Assembly: GCF_022430545.2 (NCBI RefSeq) | Contig: NZ_CP092488.2 | Span: 2,666,001-2,730,000, forward strand | Length of the DNA: 64,000 bases | Source of the DNA: Mycobacterium paraterrae | GTDB lineage: Bacteria > Actinomycetota > Actinomycetes > Mycobacteriales > Mycobacteriaceae | Reading direction: 5' to 3' | Shown: positions 17,975 to 26,462 of the stretch, one piece after another | Layout: each line of letters opens with the position of its first letter | Position numbering within the stretch: position 1 is the stretch's first letter | Translations under genes and position numbers: made by a program | The notes under the pieces: model-generated | Told to the model about the DNA's origin: nothing | The model's database searches: none | The model's input: only the letters and a program-made list of their open reading frames with translations

Positions 17975-18168
17975 TCGTCAAGATTAATGCCGAAGACGTC
18001 GTGGTCGACGAGAACATGACCGTCGCGGCGCTGTTGCAATCGCTGGGCTATCCCGATCGGGGCATCGCGGTGGCCGTCGACCAGGCCGTGTTACCGCGAT
18101 CACGCTGGGCCACAACGCTATCCGACGGTGCCGATATCGAGGTCGTGACGGCGGTGCAGGGTGGCTGA
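17971..18168 (+). CDS. thiS: Sulfur carrier protein ThiS
   Basis: 65 aa ubiquitin-like protein. It starts at GTG inside the thiO stop (GTGA overlap), reads VIVKINAEDVVVDENMTVAA, and ends in the required Gly-Gly (VQGG), the site of C-terminal thiocarboxylation. It delivers sulfur to ThiG for the thiazole ring. The stop lies 8 nt inside thiG. Confidence 0.95.
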   Translation: MIVKINAEDVVVDENMTVAALLQSLGYPDRGIAVAVDQAVLPRSRWATTLSDGADIEVVTAVQGG

Positions 18169-18919
18169 TCAGAAACTCACCATCGCCGGCCGCAGCTTCG
18201 GCTCCCGGCTGATCATGGGCACCGGGGGAGCGTCGAACCTGGCCGTCCTCGAAGAAGCCTTGATCGCCTCCGGCACCGAGTTGACCACCGTCGCGATGCG
18301 TCGCGTCGACGCCGAGGGCGGCACCGGCATGCTCGACCTGCTCAGCCGGTTGGGCATCACGCCGCTGCCCAACACCGCCGGTTGTCGCAGCGCCGCCGAA
18401 GCGGTGCTCACCGCCCAACTCGCCCGGGAAGCGCTCGGCACCGAATGGGTCAAGCTGGAAGTGATCGCCGACGAGCGCACGCTGCTACCCGATGCCGTCG
18501 AATTGGTCCGCGCCGCAGAGCAATTGGTCGACGACGGCTTCGTCGTGCTGCCCTACACCAACGACGATCCGGTGCTGGCCAAACGCCTGGAGGACACCGG
18601 GTGCGTGGCGGTGATGCCGCTCGGCTCGCCGATCGGTACCGGGCTGGGAATCGCCAACCCGCACAACATCGAGATGATCGTGGCCCAGTCCGGGGTGCCC
18701 GTCGTCCTCGACGCCGGCATCGGCACCGCCAGTGACGCGGCTCTTGCGATGGAATTGGGTTGCGACGCAGTGCTGTTGGCCACCGCGGTGACCCGAGCCG
18801 CCGACCCGCCCGCGATGGCCGCCGCGATGGCCGCCGCCGTCACCGCGGGGTATCTCGCCCGCCGAGCCGGACGCATTCCCAAGCGGTTTTGGGCGCAGGC
18901 CTCGAGCCCCTCCAGGTGA
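18161..18919 (+). CDS. thiG: Thiazole synthase ThiG
   Basis: 252 aa TIM barrel. Family signatures are GRSFGSRLIMGTGGASN, LPNTAGCRSAAEAVL, the Schiff-base lysine Lys98 in WVKLEVI, VVLPYTNDDPVLAKRLEDTG, MPLGSPIGTGLGI and VPVVLDAGIGTASDAALAMELGCDAVL. It makes thiazole phosphate from deoxyxylulose phosphate, iminoglycine (ThiO) and ThiS thiocarboxylate. It starts at GTG overlapping thiS by 8 nt, so stoichiometry is probably set by coupling. The stop overlaps the next gene by 4 nt. Confidence 0.96.
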   Translation: MADQKLTIAGRSFGSRLIMGTGGASNLAVLEEALIASGTELTTVAMRRVDAEGGTGMLDLLSRLGITPLPNTAGCRSAAEAVLTAQLAREALGTEWVKLEVIADERTLLPDAVELVRAAEQLVDDGFVVLPYTNDDPVLAKRLEDTGCVAVMPLGSPIGTGLGIANPHNIEMIVAQSGVPVVLDAGIGTASDAALAMELGCDAVLLATAVTRAADPPAMAAAMAAAVTAGYLARRAGRIPKRFWAQASSPSR

Positions 18920-19671
18920 GTCGTTACGTAGCGCTGGGCAGTTCGATGGCGGCCGGGCCCGGCATCAAGCCGAGCGCACCGGGCGCTCCGTTCGGGTCGG
19001 GACGGTCGGCGCGCAACTACCCCCACCTGGTCGCCAATCAGCTGCACCTCGACCTGGTCGACGTCACCTTCTCCGGGGCCACGACGGCCCACGTGCTCGA
19101 CGAACGGCAGCGCGGCGCGCCGCCGCAGATCGACGCGCTGAACGGATCGGAAAAGGTCGTGACGATCACGATCGGCGGCAACGACGTCGGCTACGTGCCG
19201 TTGCTGATGGGCGCCGCGCTGCCGTCGCTGCTGCGCAAGCTGCCGTCCATCCGCGAGCTTCTCGACCGCGGGGCTCGCGAACAAGCCCTCGCCGGCGTCG
19301 GTGACGCGCTGCGCGCCGTCGCAACCTCGGTGTGCCAGCGGTCACCGCAGGCCCGGGTGATCTTCGTCGACTACCTCACGCTGTTGCCCGGACCGGGAGT
19401 CGACGCCGCCCCGCTATCGCCCGAACATGCCGACCTAGGTCGATTCGTCGCGGCGGGACTCCAGGAGGCGACCGCGACGGCCGCCGCGGCCACCGGATGC
19501 GAATTGGTACGCGCCAGTCAAGCCAGCCGCACGCACCATCCATGGTCGAGCGACCCCTGGACCGTGGGCGCGGGGTGGCCACTGCCCTGGCGCCCTGCAC
19601 CATTTCATCCCAACGCCGCAGGTATGGCCGCCGTCGCCGACCTGATCGTCGAGCAGATCAACCACGCCTGA
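18916..19671 (+). CDS. SGNH/GDSL hydrolase
   Basis: 251 aa. Block I is GSSMAAGPGI with Ser10 as probable nucleophile, block III is GGNDV, and the C-terminal block is FHPNAAGM with the catalytic His; the Asp is in the segment just before it. No signal peptide is present, so it is probably cytoplasmic, acting on an unknown ester. The GTG start sits in a 4-nt overlap with the thiG stop. It is therefore the distal gene of the riboswitch-controlled thiamine operon, absent at this position in M. tuberculosis. Whether it acts in thiamine metabolism is unknown. Confidence 0.85.
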   Translation: MSRYVALGSSMAAGPGIKPSAPGAPFGSGRSARNYPHLVANQLHLDLVDVTFSGATTAHVLDERQRGAPPQIDALNGSEKVVTITIGGNDVGYVPLLMGAALPSLLRKLPSIRELLDRGAREQALAGVGDALRAVATSVCQRSPQARVIFVDYLTLLPGPGVDAAPLSPEHADLGRFVAAGLQEATATAAAATGCELVRASQASRTHHPWSSDPWTVGAGWPLPWRPAPFHPNAAGMAAVADLIVEQINHA

Positions 19672-19764
19672 TTAGCTTTTTGGCGCCTGGGTAAATCTAA
19701 GCTCGCTGCGCCATCGCGCAGCAAGGCCGAGGAACCACACATCGACAGAACACTGAGAGAACAC

Positions 19765-20712
19765 GTGCACCGTCGAAAGTTCGATCATTCGGCGCTTCTC
19801 TATTACTCGGAGCGCGAGTACGTCGACTCGCTGGTGCATTTCATCAACGACGGGCTGGATCACCAACAGCCCGTCATGCTCGCTATCCCGGGCGCAAAAC
19901 TGGGACCGGTGTGTGACGCACTCGGCGATGCCGCCAAGGACGTCACCACGGCCGACATCACCGACTTCGGCCGCAACCCCGGCCGGATCATCGCCGGTCA
20001 GCACGCATTCATCGACGCCCATCCCGACAAACACGTCCGGGTGATCGCCGAACCCGCGTGGACCGGGCGGACCGAGCATGAGTACCTCGCCTGCCTGCAG
20101 CACGAGGCCCTCAGCAACCTCGCGTTCTCCGGTTTCAACGTCACCGGCCTGTGCCCCTATGACGCCTCCGGTTTGGACGACACCGTGTTGGGCCACGTCC
20201 GGCTCACCCACCCGCAGGTCTGGCAGAACGGATCGCGCACCCACTGCGAGGAGTACGCGGTCGACGCCGCACTCGATCGCTGCAACCAACCGCTGGACAC
20301 CCACCCCGCCGCGGTCACCCACACCGTCGAGCACGCCCTGGATCTGGCCGGGGCCCGCCGGTGCGCGGAACGCTACGGCCGACTGGTCGGAATGGCCGCA
20401 GAGCGGATCGCCGACCTCCTCCTGGTCACCACGGAGTTGGCCACCAACAGTCTTGATCACGCCGGCGGACCGTGTCGCCTCGCGTTCTGGTACGACAGCG
20501 GATTCGTCGTCTGCGAGGCGCGCGACATGGGCCACTGGGCGGACCCGCTGGCTGGCCGCCGGCCGCCCACTGGCGGGAGGAACGGACCCTATGGCCTATT
20601 CGTGGTGAACGCCATCGCGGACCTGCTGCGCACCCACGCCACCGCACGCGGAACCACGATCCACGCCTACCTGCTGCGCGACGATCCCTCAGAACAGGTC
20701 GAGTGCGTCTAA
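19765..20712 (+). CDS. MEDS sensor plus RsbW-like anti-sigma kinase domain
   Basis: 315 aa. Residues ~5-165 form a MEDS/DcmR-type sensory domain (HSALLYYSEREYVDSLVHFINDGLDHQQPV at the start, LCPYDASGLD near its end), which in other actinobacteria precedes regulatory domains. Residues ~185-305 form a GHKL ATPase of the anti-sigma serine-kinase type: LLLVTTELATNSLDHAGG (N box), then EARDMGHW and GRNGPYGLFVVNAIAD. GTG start with a purine-rich GAGAGA six bases upstream. No sigma factor lies beside it, so its partner is elsewhere. It is followed after 11 nt by lpqL. Confidence 0.8.
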   Translation: MHRRKFDHSALLYYSEREYVDSLVHFINDGLDHQQPVMLAIPGAKLGPVCDALGDAAKDVTTADITDFGRNPGRIIAGQHAFIDAHPDKHVRVIAEPAWTGRTEHEYLACLQHEALSNLAFSGFNVTGLCPYDASGLDDTVLGHVRLTHPQVWQNGSRTHCEEYAVDAALDRCNQPLDTHPAAVTHTVEHALDLAGARRCAERYGRLVGMAAERIADLLLVTTELATNSLDHAGGPCRLAFWYDSGFVVCEARDMGHWADPLAGRRPPTGGRNGPYGLFVVNAIADLLRTHATARGTTIHAYLLRDDPSEQVECV

Positions 20713-20723
20713 CCTGGGGCGCA

Positions 20724-22211
20724 ATGGCTATCAAATCAAGAGCGATACTGGCCGCGGCTGCGACTCTGCTGCTGCTCACCGGCGGATGTGCGTCGTCGAA
20801 CACCGCCGCCTCGACGAAGCAGATCTCGGCCCCGGACTTCGCCGCTTCGTTGAAGGGCCGGGTCACCGCCGACGCGATGATGGCGCACCTGACCAAGCTG
20901 CAGGACATCGCCAACGCCAACAACAACACCCGAGCGGTCGGCACGCCGGGGTACGACGCAAGCGTCGACTATGTCGTGGGTAAGTTGCGCGACAAGGGCT
21001 TTGACGTCCAGACGATGCAATTCGACGCGCACGTGTTCCACGCCGACCCCGGGTCTGTGACCGTCGCGGACAAGAATTACGAGGCCCGCGCGCTGGAGTA
21101 CAGCATCGGGACGCCGCCCGAGGGCGTCACGGGCCCGCTGGTCGCCTTCCCGGCGGACGGGAGCCCCGGCTGCGCCGCCGCCGATTACGACCACCTCCAG
21201 GTCAACGGTGCCGTCGTGCTGGTGGATCGGGGCACCTGCCCGTTCTCCCAGAAGGCCGGTGCCGCCGCACAACGCGGCGCATTGGCGGTGATCGTGGCCG
21301 ACAACGTCGTCGAGGAACACATCTCCGGCACGCTCGGCGAGACCAACAACGTCAAGATTCCGGTGGTGGGAGTCACCAAACCCGACGGGGCAGCGCTTCG
21401 CGCGGGCATCGGGCCCGCAACCCTGCACCTGACCGCCGACACCAAAAACATCACAGCCCGAAACGTCATCGCGCAGACCAAGACCGGCTCGGCCACCGAC
21501 GTCGTGATGGCCGGGGCGCACCTCGACAGCGTCCCCGAAGGGCCCGGCATCAACGACAACGGCTCCGGGGTCGCTGCGGTGCTCGAGACCGCCCTGCAAC
21601 TGGGGCCGTCGCCCGGAATTCACAATGCGGTGCGGTTCGGCTTCTGGGGCGCCGAGGAACTCGGGTTGATCGGATCGCGCAAGTACGTCGAGTCACTAGA
21701 CCTCAACGCGCTCAAAGACATTGCGCTCTACTTGAATTTCGACATGCTCGCGTCACCGAACCCCGGGTACTTCACCTACGACGGCGACCAGTCCTTGCCG
21801 GCGGACAAGCGCGGCAGCCCGGTGGTGCCCGAGGGCTCCGCCGGCATCGAGCGGTCGCTGGCCGCTTACCTCAACTCTGCGGGAAAAACGCCGCAGGACA
21901 CGTCGTTCGACGGCAGGTCGGACTATGACGGCTTCACGCAGGCCGGCATTCCGGCCGGCGGGCTGTTCTCGGGTGCGGAGAACAAGAAGTCCGCGGACGA
22001 GGCGAAGCTGTGGGGTGGCGCCGCCGACGAGCCGTTCGACCCCAACTATCACAAGAGCACCGACACGCTGGATCACATCGATCGCGCCGAACTCGGCATC
22101 AACGGCGGTGGAGTTGCCTATGCGATAGGCCTTTACGCCCAAGACATCACCGGTCGCAACGGCGTCCCCGTGCGCGAAGACCGCACCCGCCACGAACTCA
22201 CCAAGAAGTAG
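20724..22211 (+). CDS. lpqL: Lipoprotein aminopeptidase LpqL (M28 family)
   Basis: 495 aa, homologue of Rv0418. Signal peptide with lipobox LLTGGC (Cys22). A protease-associated domain (~130-230, GAVVLVDRGTCPFSQKA) is followed by an M28 zinc peptidase core with AGAHLDSVPEGPGINDNGSG, FGFWGAEELGLIGSRKYV, YLNFDMLASPNPGY and PNYHKSTDTLDHID, the metal-ligand stretches of this family. It is a cell-surface aminopeptidase; substrates are not known from sequence. The next M. tuberculosis gene, lpqM, is missing here. Confidence 0.93.
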   Translation: MAIKSRAILAAAATLLLLTGGCASSNTAASTKQISAPDFAASLKGRVTADAMMAHLTKLQDIANANNNTRAVGTPGYDASVDYVVGKLRDKGFDVQTMQFDAHVFHADPGSVTVADKNYEARALEYSIGTPPEGVTGPLVAFPADGSPGCAAADYDHLQVNGAVVLVDRGTCPFSQKAGAAAQRGALAVIVADNVVEEHISGTLGETNNVKIPVVGVTKPDGAALRAGIGPATLHLTADTKNITARNVIAQTKTGSATDVVMAGAHLDSVPEGPGINDNGSGVAAVLETALQLGPSPGIHNAVRFGFWGAEELGLIGSRKYVESLDLNALKDIALYLNFDMLASPNPGYFTYDGDQSLPADKRGSPVVPEGSAGIERSLAAYLNSAGKTPQDTSFDGRSDYDGFTQAGIPAGGLFSGAENKKSADEAKLWGGAADEPFDPNYHKSTDTLDHIDRAELGINGGGVAYAIGLYAQDITGRNGVPVREDRTRHELTKK

Positions 22212-22227
22212 CCAGGCCCGGCCACCG

Positions 22228-22253
22228 CGAGAGTGAAGCTGGCTTCACTCTCG
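22228..22253. terminator. Intergenic hairpin 1 (11-bp perfect stem)
   Basis: CGAGAGTGAAG and CTTCACTCTCG flank a CTGG loop, 17 nt after the lpqL stop and between two convergent genes. The stem is perfect, there is no U-run, and the element is symmetric. It may act as an intrinsic-like terminator in both directions. Its core GTGAAG-CTGG-CTTCAC is echoed in the next hairpin. Confidence 0.6.
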
Positions 22254-22259
22254 GCACCG

Positions 22260-22281
22260 AACGTGAAGATGGTTTCACGTT
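22260..22281. terminator. Intergenic hairpin 2, related to hairpin 1
   Basis: AACGTGAA pairs with TTCACGTT, extended by one G-T pair, around an ATGG loop. The core GTGAAG-ATGG-TTTCAC differs from hairpin 1 by two compensated changes. It lies 15 bp before the 3' end of the kinase gene on the opposite strand. Tandem related palindromes suggest a repeated intergenic element as well as a terminator role. Confidence 0.55.
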
Positions 22282-22295
22282 GGGGCCCAGCACCG

Positions 22296-24152
22296 CTAGT
22301 CGCCGGTGCGCTCGAATTTGTCTTCCAGATCCCCTCCGACACAAGCGCTTCCAGTCAGAATCTTCTGACCGTGGCCAGTGAGTAACTTGATCGGATCTTG
22401 CGGCGGGTCGGGCACCGGATATTCGGCAGTGAACTTGATGTGTGTGGTTCCGCCGAGACCGCACGGTACGTCGGCCTCCTCGTCGCGGGTCCACTTTTCG
22501 CCGGCGAACACCAGGGGCACCACCCCGTCGGGCGCGTGGAACATACTCATGCATCGCTCGCCGGTGCGCAGACACACCGTCCGGACGGTCAGGTCGTCTC
22601 GGCCCGGTTCGACGTCGCCATTCGCCATGGTGACCGTTTCGTGGTAGCGGCCGCGTAGCGTGGTGGCTACCGATGTCACCCGCGGCGGCAATGTGGCCGG
22701 ATCGGAAACCTTCGAGAGATCGGGATCGCCGGTGCGGGTGAAGGTTACGGCTAGCTTTGCTGCCCCGCACCCGTTGGTGTTGAACCTGGTGCTATCACCG
22801 GACAGGGTGCCGTCGGGCTGCGGCTGCAGGGTGTAAATCACCCACAGCTCGGTGGGTGCGCCGCCGCAGGACGTCGAACCGAGGCCGACGGCGATCCAAC
22901 TGCCGGCTATCTGGTCGAACACCAGGTTCGAGACGAGCGGGATTCCGCTGGTACCAGTGTAGGACGCCGTCGCGATACAGCCGCCGGATCCGCACGTAGA
23001 GCGCACATCCCAGGTGCCAGTCGTGGATGGCGCACCCGGGACGGCGTTACCCTCGAGGTCGGTGCCGGGGGCGTAGTCCGCCCGGTAGGTACCGCTGAAT
23101 TCGTGGGTTGCGGCGGCCGGTGAAGCGCTGCCGGACCGATCGTTCGGCCGCATGAATTTCACGCCGGCGAAAACCGCCGCGACCACCAGCAGCGCTGCGG
23201 TAACGGCAAGCGCCGCAAATAGTTTCGGACGTGACGGGCGGCGTGTCCTGGTGACGAGTGTGGCCGCAGGCGCGGACGGGCTCGGCGGCGGTGGGGGCGG
23301 CCGATGTAAGTAGCCGGACGGTGGGTTGAGCGCGTAGCTCAGTTCCCGGGCGAATTCCCCGCAGCTGGCATACCGGTCGCCGGGCGTCTTGGCCATCGCC
23401 TTGGCCAGCACCGGGTCCAGCGCGACAAGCTCCGGCCGTCGCTCACTGACCGAGGGTATGGCCGCCGCAACGTGTTTGGTGATCACCACGGCGGGATTGG
23501 AGTCGACGTAGGGTGGTGACCCGGTCAGCAGGTCAAAGGCCGTGCACGCCAACGCATACTCGTCGGTCCGGCCGTCGAGCGGTTCGCCTCTGAGCTGCTC
23601 GGGAGCGGCGTAGGCCATCGTGCCGACCGCCATGTTGGTCGCGGTCAACCCGGCCGGGTCGTCGATCAGGCGGGCAATGCCGAAGTCGGCGAGGAAGATT
23701 CGTTGCGTCTTGGGGTCCAGCAGAATGTTGGCGGGCTTGATGTCGCGGTGCAGCAAACCTTGCCCGTGCGCGTAATCGAGCGCCGACGCCACGGCGGTGA
23801 CGATCTCGAGCGCTTGGTGGGCGGGCAATCCGTCCGGGTGATGCTCGCGGACCAGCTTGGCAGCGTCGGTGCCGTTGACGTAGTCCATTGAGATCCACAG
23901 CTGTCCGTCGTACTCGCCGCGGTCGTGGACGCCCAGGATGTTGGGATGCGACAAGCTGGCAGATAGATTCGCCTCGCGCAGAAACCGTTCGCGATATTCC
24001 GGGTCGGCGGTCCACAGCGGTGGCAAAACCTTCAACGCATCTTGCCGCGGCAGGCGGGGATGCGCGGCCAGGTACACCGTGCCCATGCCGCCGGCGCCCA
24101 GCACACGCAGGATCGTGAAACCCGCGAACGTCTCACCCACCGAAACCGGCAT
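22296..24152 (-). CDS. Transmembrane serine/threonine protein kinase (PknH/PknJ-like)
   Basis: 618 aa. Kinase domain at residues ~10-275: GAGGMGTVY glycine loop, Lys41, HRDIKPANILL (135-145), DFG (156-158), activation loop with Thr170/Thr172, and PPYVDSNPA. A Pro-rich juxtamembrane linker (284-298) leads to one TM helix (311-332). The ~285-residue extracellular part has several Cys and two similar beta-rich halves (FSGTYRADYAP and LRGRYHETVTM), unlike the PknH_C sensor I recall. It is divergent from an EmbR-like regulator, as pknH is from embR in M. tuberculosis; phosphorylation of the regulator's FHA-linked domain is the likely output, by analogy. Confidence 0.9.
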   Translation of the reverse strand: MPVSVGETFAGFTILRVLGAGGMGTVYLAAHPRLPRQDALKVLPPLWTADPEYRERFLREANLSASLSHPNILGVHDRGEYDGQLWISMDYVNGTDAAKLVREHHPDGLPAHQALEIVTAVASALDYAHGQGLLHRDIKPANILLDPKTQRIFLADFGIARLIDDPAGLTATNMAVGTMAYAAPEQLRGEPLDGRTDEYALACTAFDLLTGSPPYVDSNPAVVITKHVAAAIPSVSERRPELVALDPVLAKAMAKTPGDRYASCGEFARELSYALNPPSGYLHRPPPPPPSPSAPAATLVTRTRRPSRPKLFAALAVTAALLVVAAVFAGVKFMRPNDRSGSASPAAATHEFSGTYRADYAPGTDLEGNAVPGAPSTTGTWDVRSTCGSGGCIATASYTGTSGIPLVSNLVFDQIAGSWIAVGLGSTSCGGAPTELWVIYTLQPQPDGTLSGDSTRFNTNGCGAAKLAVTFTRTGDPDLSKVSDPATLPPRVTSVATTLRGRYHETVTMANGDVEPGRDDLTVRTVCLRTGERCMSMFHAPDGVVPLVFAGEKWTRDEEADVPCGLGGTTHIKFTAEYPVPDPPQDPIKLLTGHGQKILTGSACVGGDLEDKFERTGD

Positions 24153-24220
24153 GGGCAGATAGTAACCGGAAGCTATGCTGCTTTTGTTTAGCTGGCGAAC
24201 TCGGTGAGCGTAGAAACATC

Positions 24221-25384
24221 ATGATGGCCGATGGGTTGGATACGGGGCAGTCCTTTGCGGCGGCCCAGTTCGGGGTGTTGGGGCCGTTGCAGGTCCGCAC
24301 GGGTGACGTCGCGGTGCCGTTGGGCACACCCAAGCAGCGCGCGGTGCTGGCCATGTTGATCGTCAACGCGAATCGACCGGTCAGCATCGACTCGCTCATC
24401 GGGGCCGCCTGGGATCAGCGGCCGCCCACGGGAGCGCGGGCGACGCTGCATGCCTACATCTCCAACTTGCGACGGGTGATGGGTGACGCCGGCATCGACC
24501 GGTCCGTGCTGGCCAATAGACCGCCGGGCTACCAATTGTCGATCCGCGACGACCAGTACGACTTCGGTCGCTTCATCGCCGAGAAAAATGCCGGCGTACA
24601 GGCCGCCGCCGCGGCGCAGTTCGAGCAGGCGAGCCGGCATCTGCTCGCCGCACTCGGCCAGTGGCGTGGCCCAGTGTTGGAGGACTTGAGCGATTTCCAG
24701 TTCGTGGAGACCCTCGCAGCGGCGCTCGACGAGGAGCGAGTGTTGGTCTACATCGCGCGCGCCGAAGCCGAAATTGCCTGCGGTCGACCGCATACCGTGA
24801 TCTCCGAACTCGAGGCGCTGACCGCCAGCCACGGCTACCGAGAACCGTTGTGGGCGCAGCTGATCACCGCTTACTACTTGGCTGATCGCCAATCGGACGC
24901 ACTCGATGCATACCTGAGGCTGAAGACCCTGCTGGCCGAGGACCTGGGCATCGACCCGGGCTGGACCATCCGCGAACTGTACGAACGCATCCTGCGACAG
25001 GAACCGCTGGACGCTCGCAAGGTTGCCCAGACGCACGCCGAAGACACCATTGTCGCCCAGTCGGACAACGCAATTCGAGTCAGAGGACCCCGGGCCGCCG
25101 CATTGGTCGACGCCGACGGCCAGCGTTACGCACTCGCCGGCTCGGCCACCCGGATCGGCCGCAGCCCCGACAACGACATCGTGCTGTCCGACGCCAAGGT
25201 CAGTCGTCACCACGCGGTGATCGCCGACGACGGCCGAGCGCTGCTCATCACCGACCTGGGATCGGCGAACGGCGTGCGAGTGCGCCGCAAGCGCATCGAC
25301 CCCAGCGCGAAACTCCACCACGGTGACCAGATTCGGATCGGCGACCAGGAATTCACCCTCGACACGGGCGCGCCCGAGCGTTAA
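24221..25384 (+). CDS. EmbR-like SARP-FHA transcriptional regulator
   Basis: 387 aa, the same length and order as M. tuberculosis EmbR (388 aa). N-terminal OmpR-like winged helix (~10-95, GTPKQRAVLAMLIVNANRPV), BTAD helical domain (~100-255, YREPLWAQLITAYYLADRQSDALDAYLRLK) and a C-terminal FHA domain (~290-380, RIGRSPDNDIVLSDAKVSRHHAVI with the pThr-binding Arg/Ser/His set). EmbR is phosphorylated by PknH and binds it through FHA. The divergent kinase gene 68 bp away argues for the same partnership. Either of two adjacent ATG codons could be the start. This is probably a paralogue rather than embR itself, as no emb genes are nearby. Confidence 0.88.
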   Translation: MMADGLDTGQSFAAAQFGVLGPLQVRTGDVAVPLGTPKQRAVLAMLIVNANRPVSIDSLIGAAWDQRPPTGARATLHAYISNLRRVMGDAGIDRSVLANRPPGYQLSIRDDQYDFGRFIAEKNAGVQAAAAAQFEQASRHLLAALGQWRGPVLEDLSDFQFVETLAAALDEERVLVYIARAEAEIACGRPHTVISELEALTASHGYREPLWAQLITAYYLADRQSDALDAYLRLKTLLAEDLGIDPGWTIRELYERILRQEPLDARKVAQTHAEDTIVAQSDNAIRVRGPRAAALVDADGQRYALAGSATRIGRSPDNDIVLSDAKVSRHHAVIADDGRALLITDLGSANGVRVRRKRIDPSAKLHHGDQIRIGDQEFTLDTGAPER

Positions 25385-25397
25385 GGATCCAGTAAGC
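25381..25397 (+). promoter_or_regulatory. 11-bp-period direct repeat, candidate SARP site
   Basis: TTAAGGATCCAGTAAGC contains TTAAG and GTAAG exactly 11 bp apart, starting in the stop codon of the EmbR-like gene and ~70 bp before the next start. A related element (TTAAG-N6-TCAAG) precedes the LpqH-like gene. SARP and OmpR-type regulators bind direct repeats with this spacing, so these are candidate targets of the EmbR-like protein. Confidence 0.4.
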
Positions 25398-25467
25398 GCT
25401 GTCCCGGACAGTGAGCGAGCACAGGTGCTGCGAGGCGGCACCGCAACCTCACGAAAGGACAACGCAC

Positions 25468-25722
25468 ATGAAGATTCTGCCCGCCAACATCGAGGAACAG
25501 ATCGACCGCGTCGATCGTAGCCGGAGCCTGATCATCGGGATCAGCGCCGCGCTTACGGCCTTCTGGTGCATCTACCGCGTGCTCTGGTCGATCTACCTCT
25601 CACTGACCTATGACTTCCTTTTCGGTTCGCTCGTGTTCTCCATCGTGTTGTGGGGTGTGATCGGCGTGGTCGCAGGGATTGCCGCGTTCGGCTTTCTCAC
25701 TCGCTACGCCACGCGACCCTGA
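25468..25722 (+). CDS. Small membrane protein, two TM helices
   Basis: 84 aa. A short amphipathic N-terminus (ILPANIEEQIDRVDRSR) is followed by two hydrophobic segments, ~20-45 and ~52-78. The ATG is preceded by GAAAGGA at good spacing, so I start here rather than at the upstream in-frame ATG. No function is recognised. It lies 10 bp before the AIM24 gene and is probably co-transcribed with it. Confidence 0.7.
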   Translation: MKILPANIEEQIDRVDRSRSLIIGISAALTAFWCIYRVLWSIYLSLTYDFLFGSLVFSIVLWGVIGVVAGIAAFGFLTRYATRP

Positions 25723-25731
25723 GCCGGGACG

Positions 25732-26457
25732 ATGACCAGCACATCGTCCTATCGGCCCGAGCCGCCACAACTGCTGCCCACCAACGTGTCCGACGGACGC
25801 GCGCCAGGCGTCTACTACCGCATCGACGGAGAGCTGGTGCCGGTACTGCACCTCTGGCTGGACGGCAGCGTGCCGGTGTTCTTCGAGCACCACGTCATCT
25901 TGTGGAAGGACCCTGGGCTCGACATCGGGCTCAGGGGCAAGGGCGCCCTGAAGCGGATGGTCGCCGGCATGCAGCTGCTGATGACCGAAGCGCGGGGACC
26001 CGGCCAGGTCGCGCTCTCCCGCGACGGTGCCGGACACGTCTTTCCGTTGCATCTGCGTCCGGGTGCGGCGGTCGAGGTGCGAGAGCACCAATACCTCGCT
26101 GCCACCGGCAATGTGGAGTACGGCTTTACGCGTCAGAAGGGGATCCGCAACATGCTGGCCGGCGCGACGGGACTCTTCGTCGACCGGTTCGCCGCAACCC
26201 AGTCCGAAGGTGTGGTGTGGTTGCACGGCTACGGCAACGTTTTCGAGAAGGTGCTCGCACCCGGTGAGCAGATCGACGTCGAACCCGGCAGCTGGATCTA
26301 TCGCGACGAGAGTGTCTCGATGGAACCGAAGGTCTATGGGCTTCGCACCGGAATGTTCGGCGGCAGTGGGAATCTCGTCTTCAACCGCTTCACCGGGCCG
26401 GGACGGGTCGGACTTCAATCGATGTACCTGGATGTCTCGGCCGACGCGTCGGAGTAA
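25732..26457 (+). CDS. AIM24 family protein
   Basis: 241 aa. The middle and C-terminus match the AIM24/TRAP-like double beta-barrel family: QLLMTEARGPGQVALSRDGAGHVFPLHLRPGAAVEVREHQYLAATGNVEY, then GVVWLHGYGNVFEKVLAPGEQIDVEPGSWIYRDESV and NRFTGPGRVGLQSMYL. Bacterial members are soluble and of unknown function; the yeast protein supports the mitochondrial MICOS complex. It sits between a small membrane protein and a surface lipoprotein, which hints at an envelope-related role (inference). Confidence 0.8.
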   Translation: MTSTSSYRPEPPQLLPTNVSDGRAPGVYYRIDGELVPVLHLWLDGSVPVFFEHHVILWKDPGLDIGLRGKGALKRMVAGMQLLMTEARGPGQVALSRDGAGHVFPLHLRPGAAVEVREHQYLAATGNVEYGFTRQKGIRNMLAGATGLFVDRFAATQSEGVVWLHGYGNVFEKVLAPGEQIDVEPGSWIYRDESVSMEPKVYGLRTGMFGGSGNLVFNRFTGPGRVGLQSMYLDVSADASE

Positions 26458-26462
26458 CGGCA

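Noticed and set aside
19672..19764. SigF-like GGGTA box at 19689 before the MEDS-kinase gene
   Set aside because: No GTTT-type -35 at 15-17 bp upstream; chance match.
24188..25462. 424-aa open frame antisense to the EmbR-like gene
   Set aside because: Shadow of a high-GC gene; the sense strand has complete SARP, BTAD and FHA domains.
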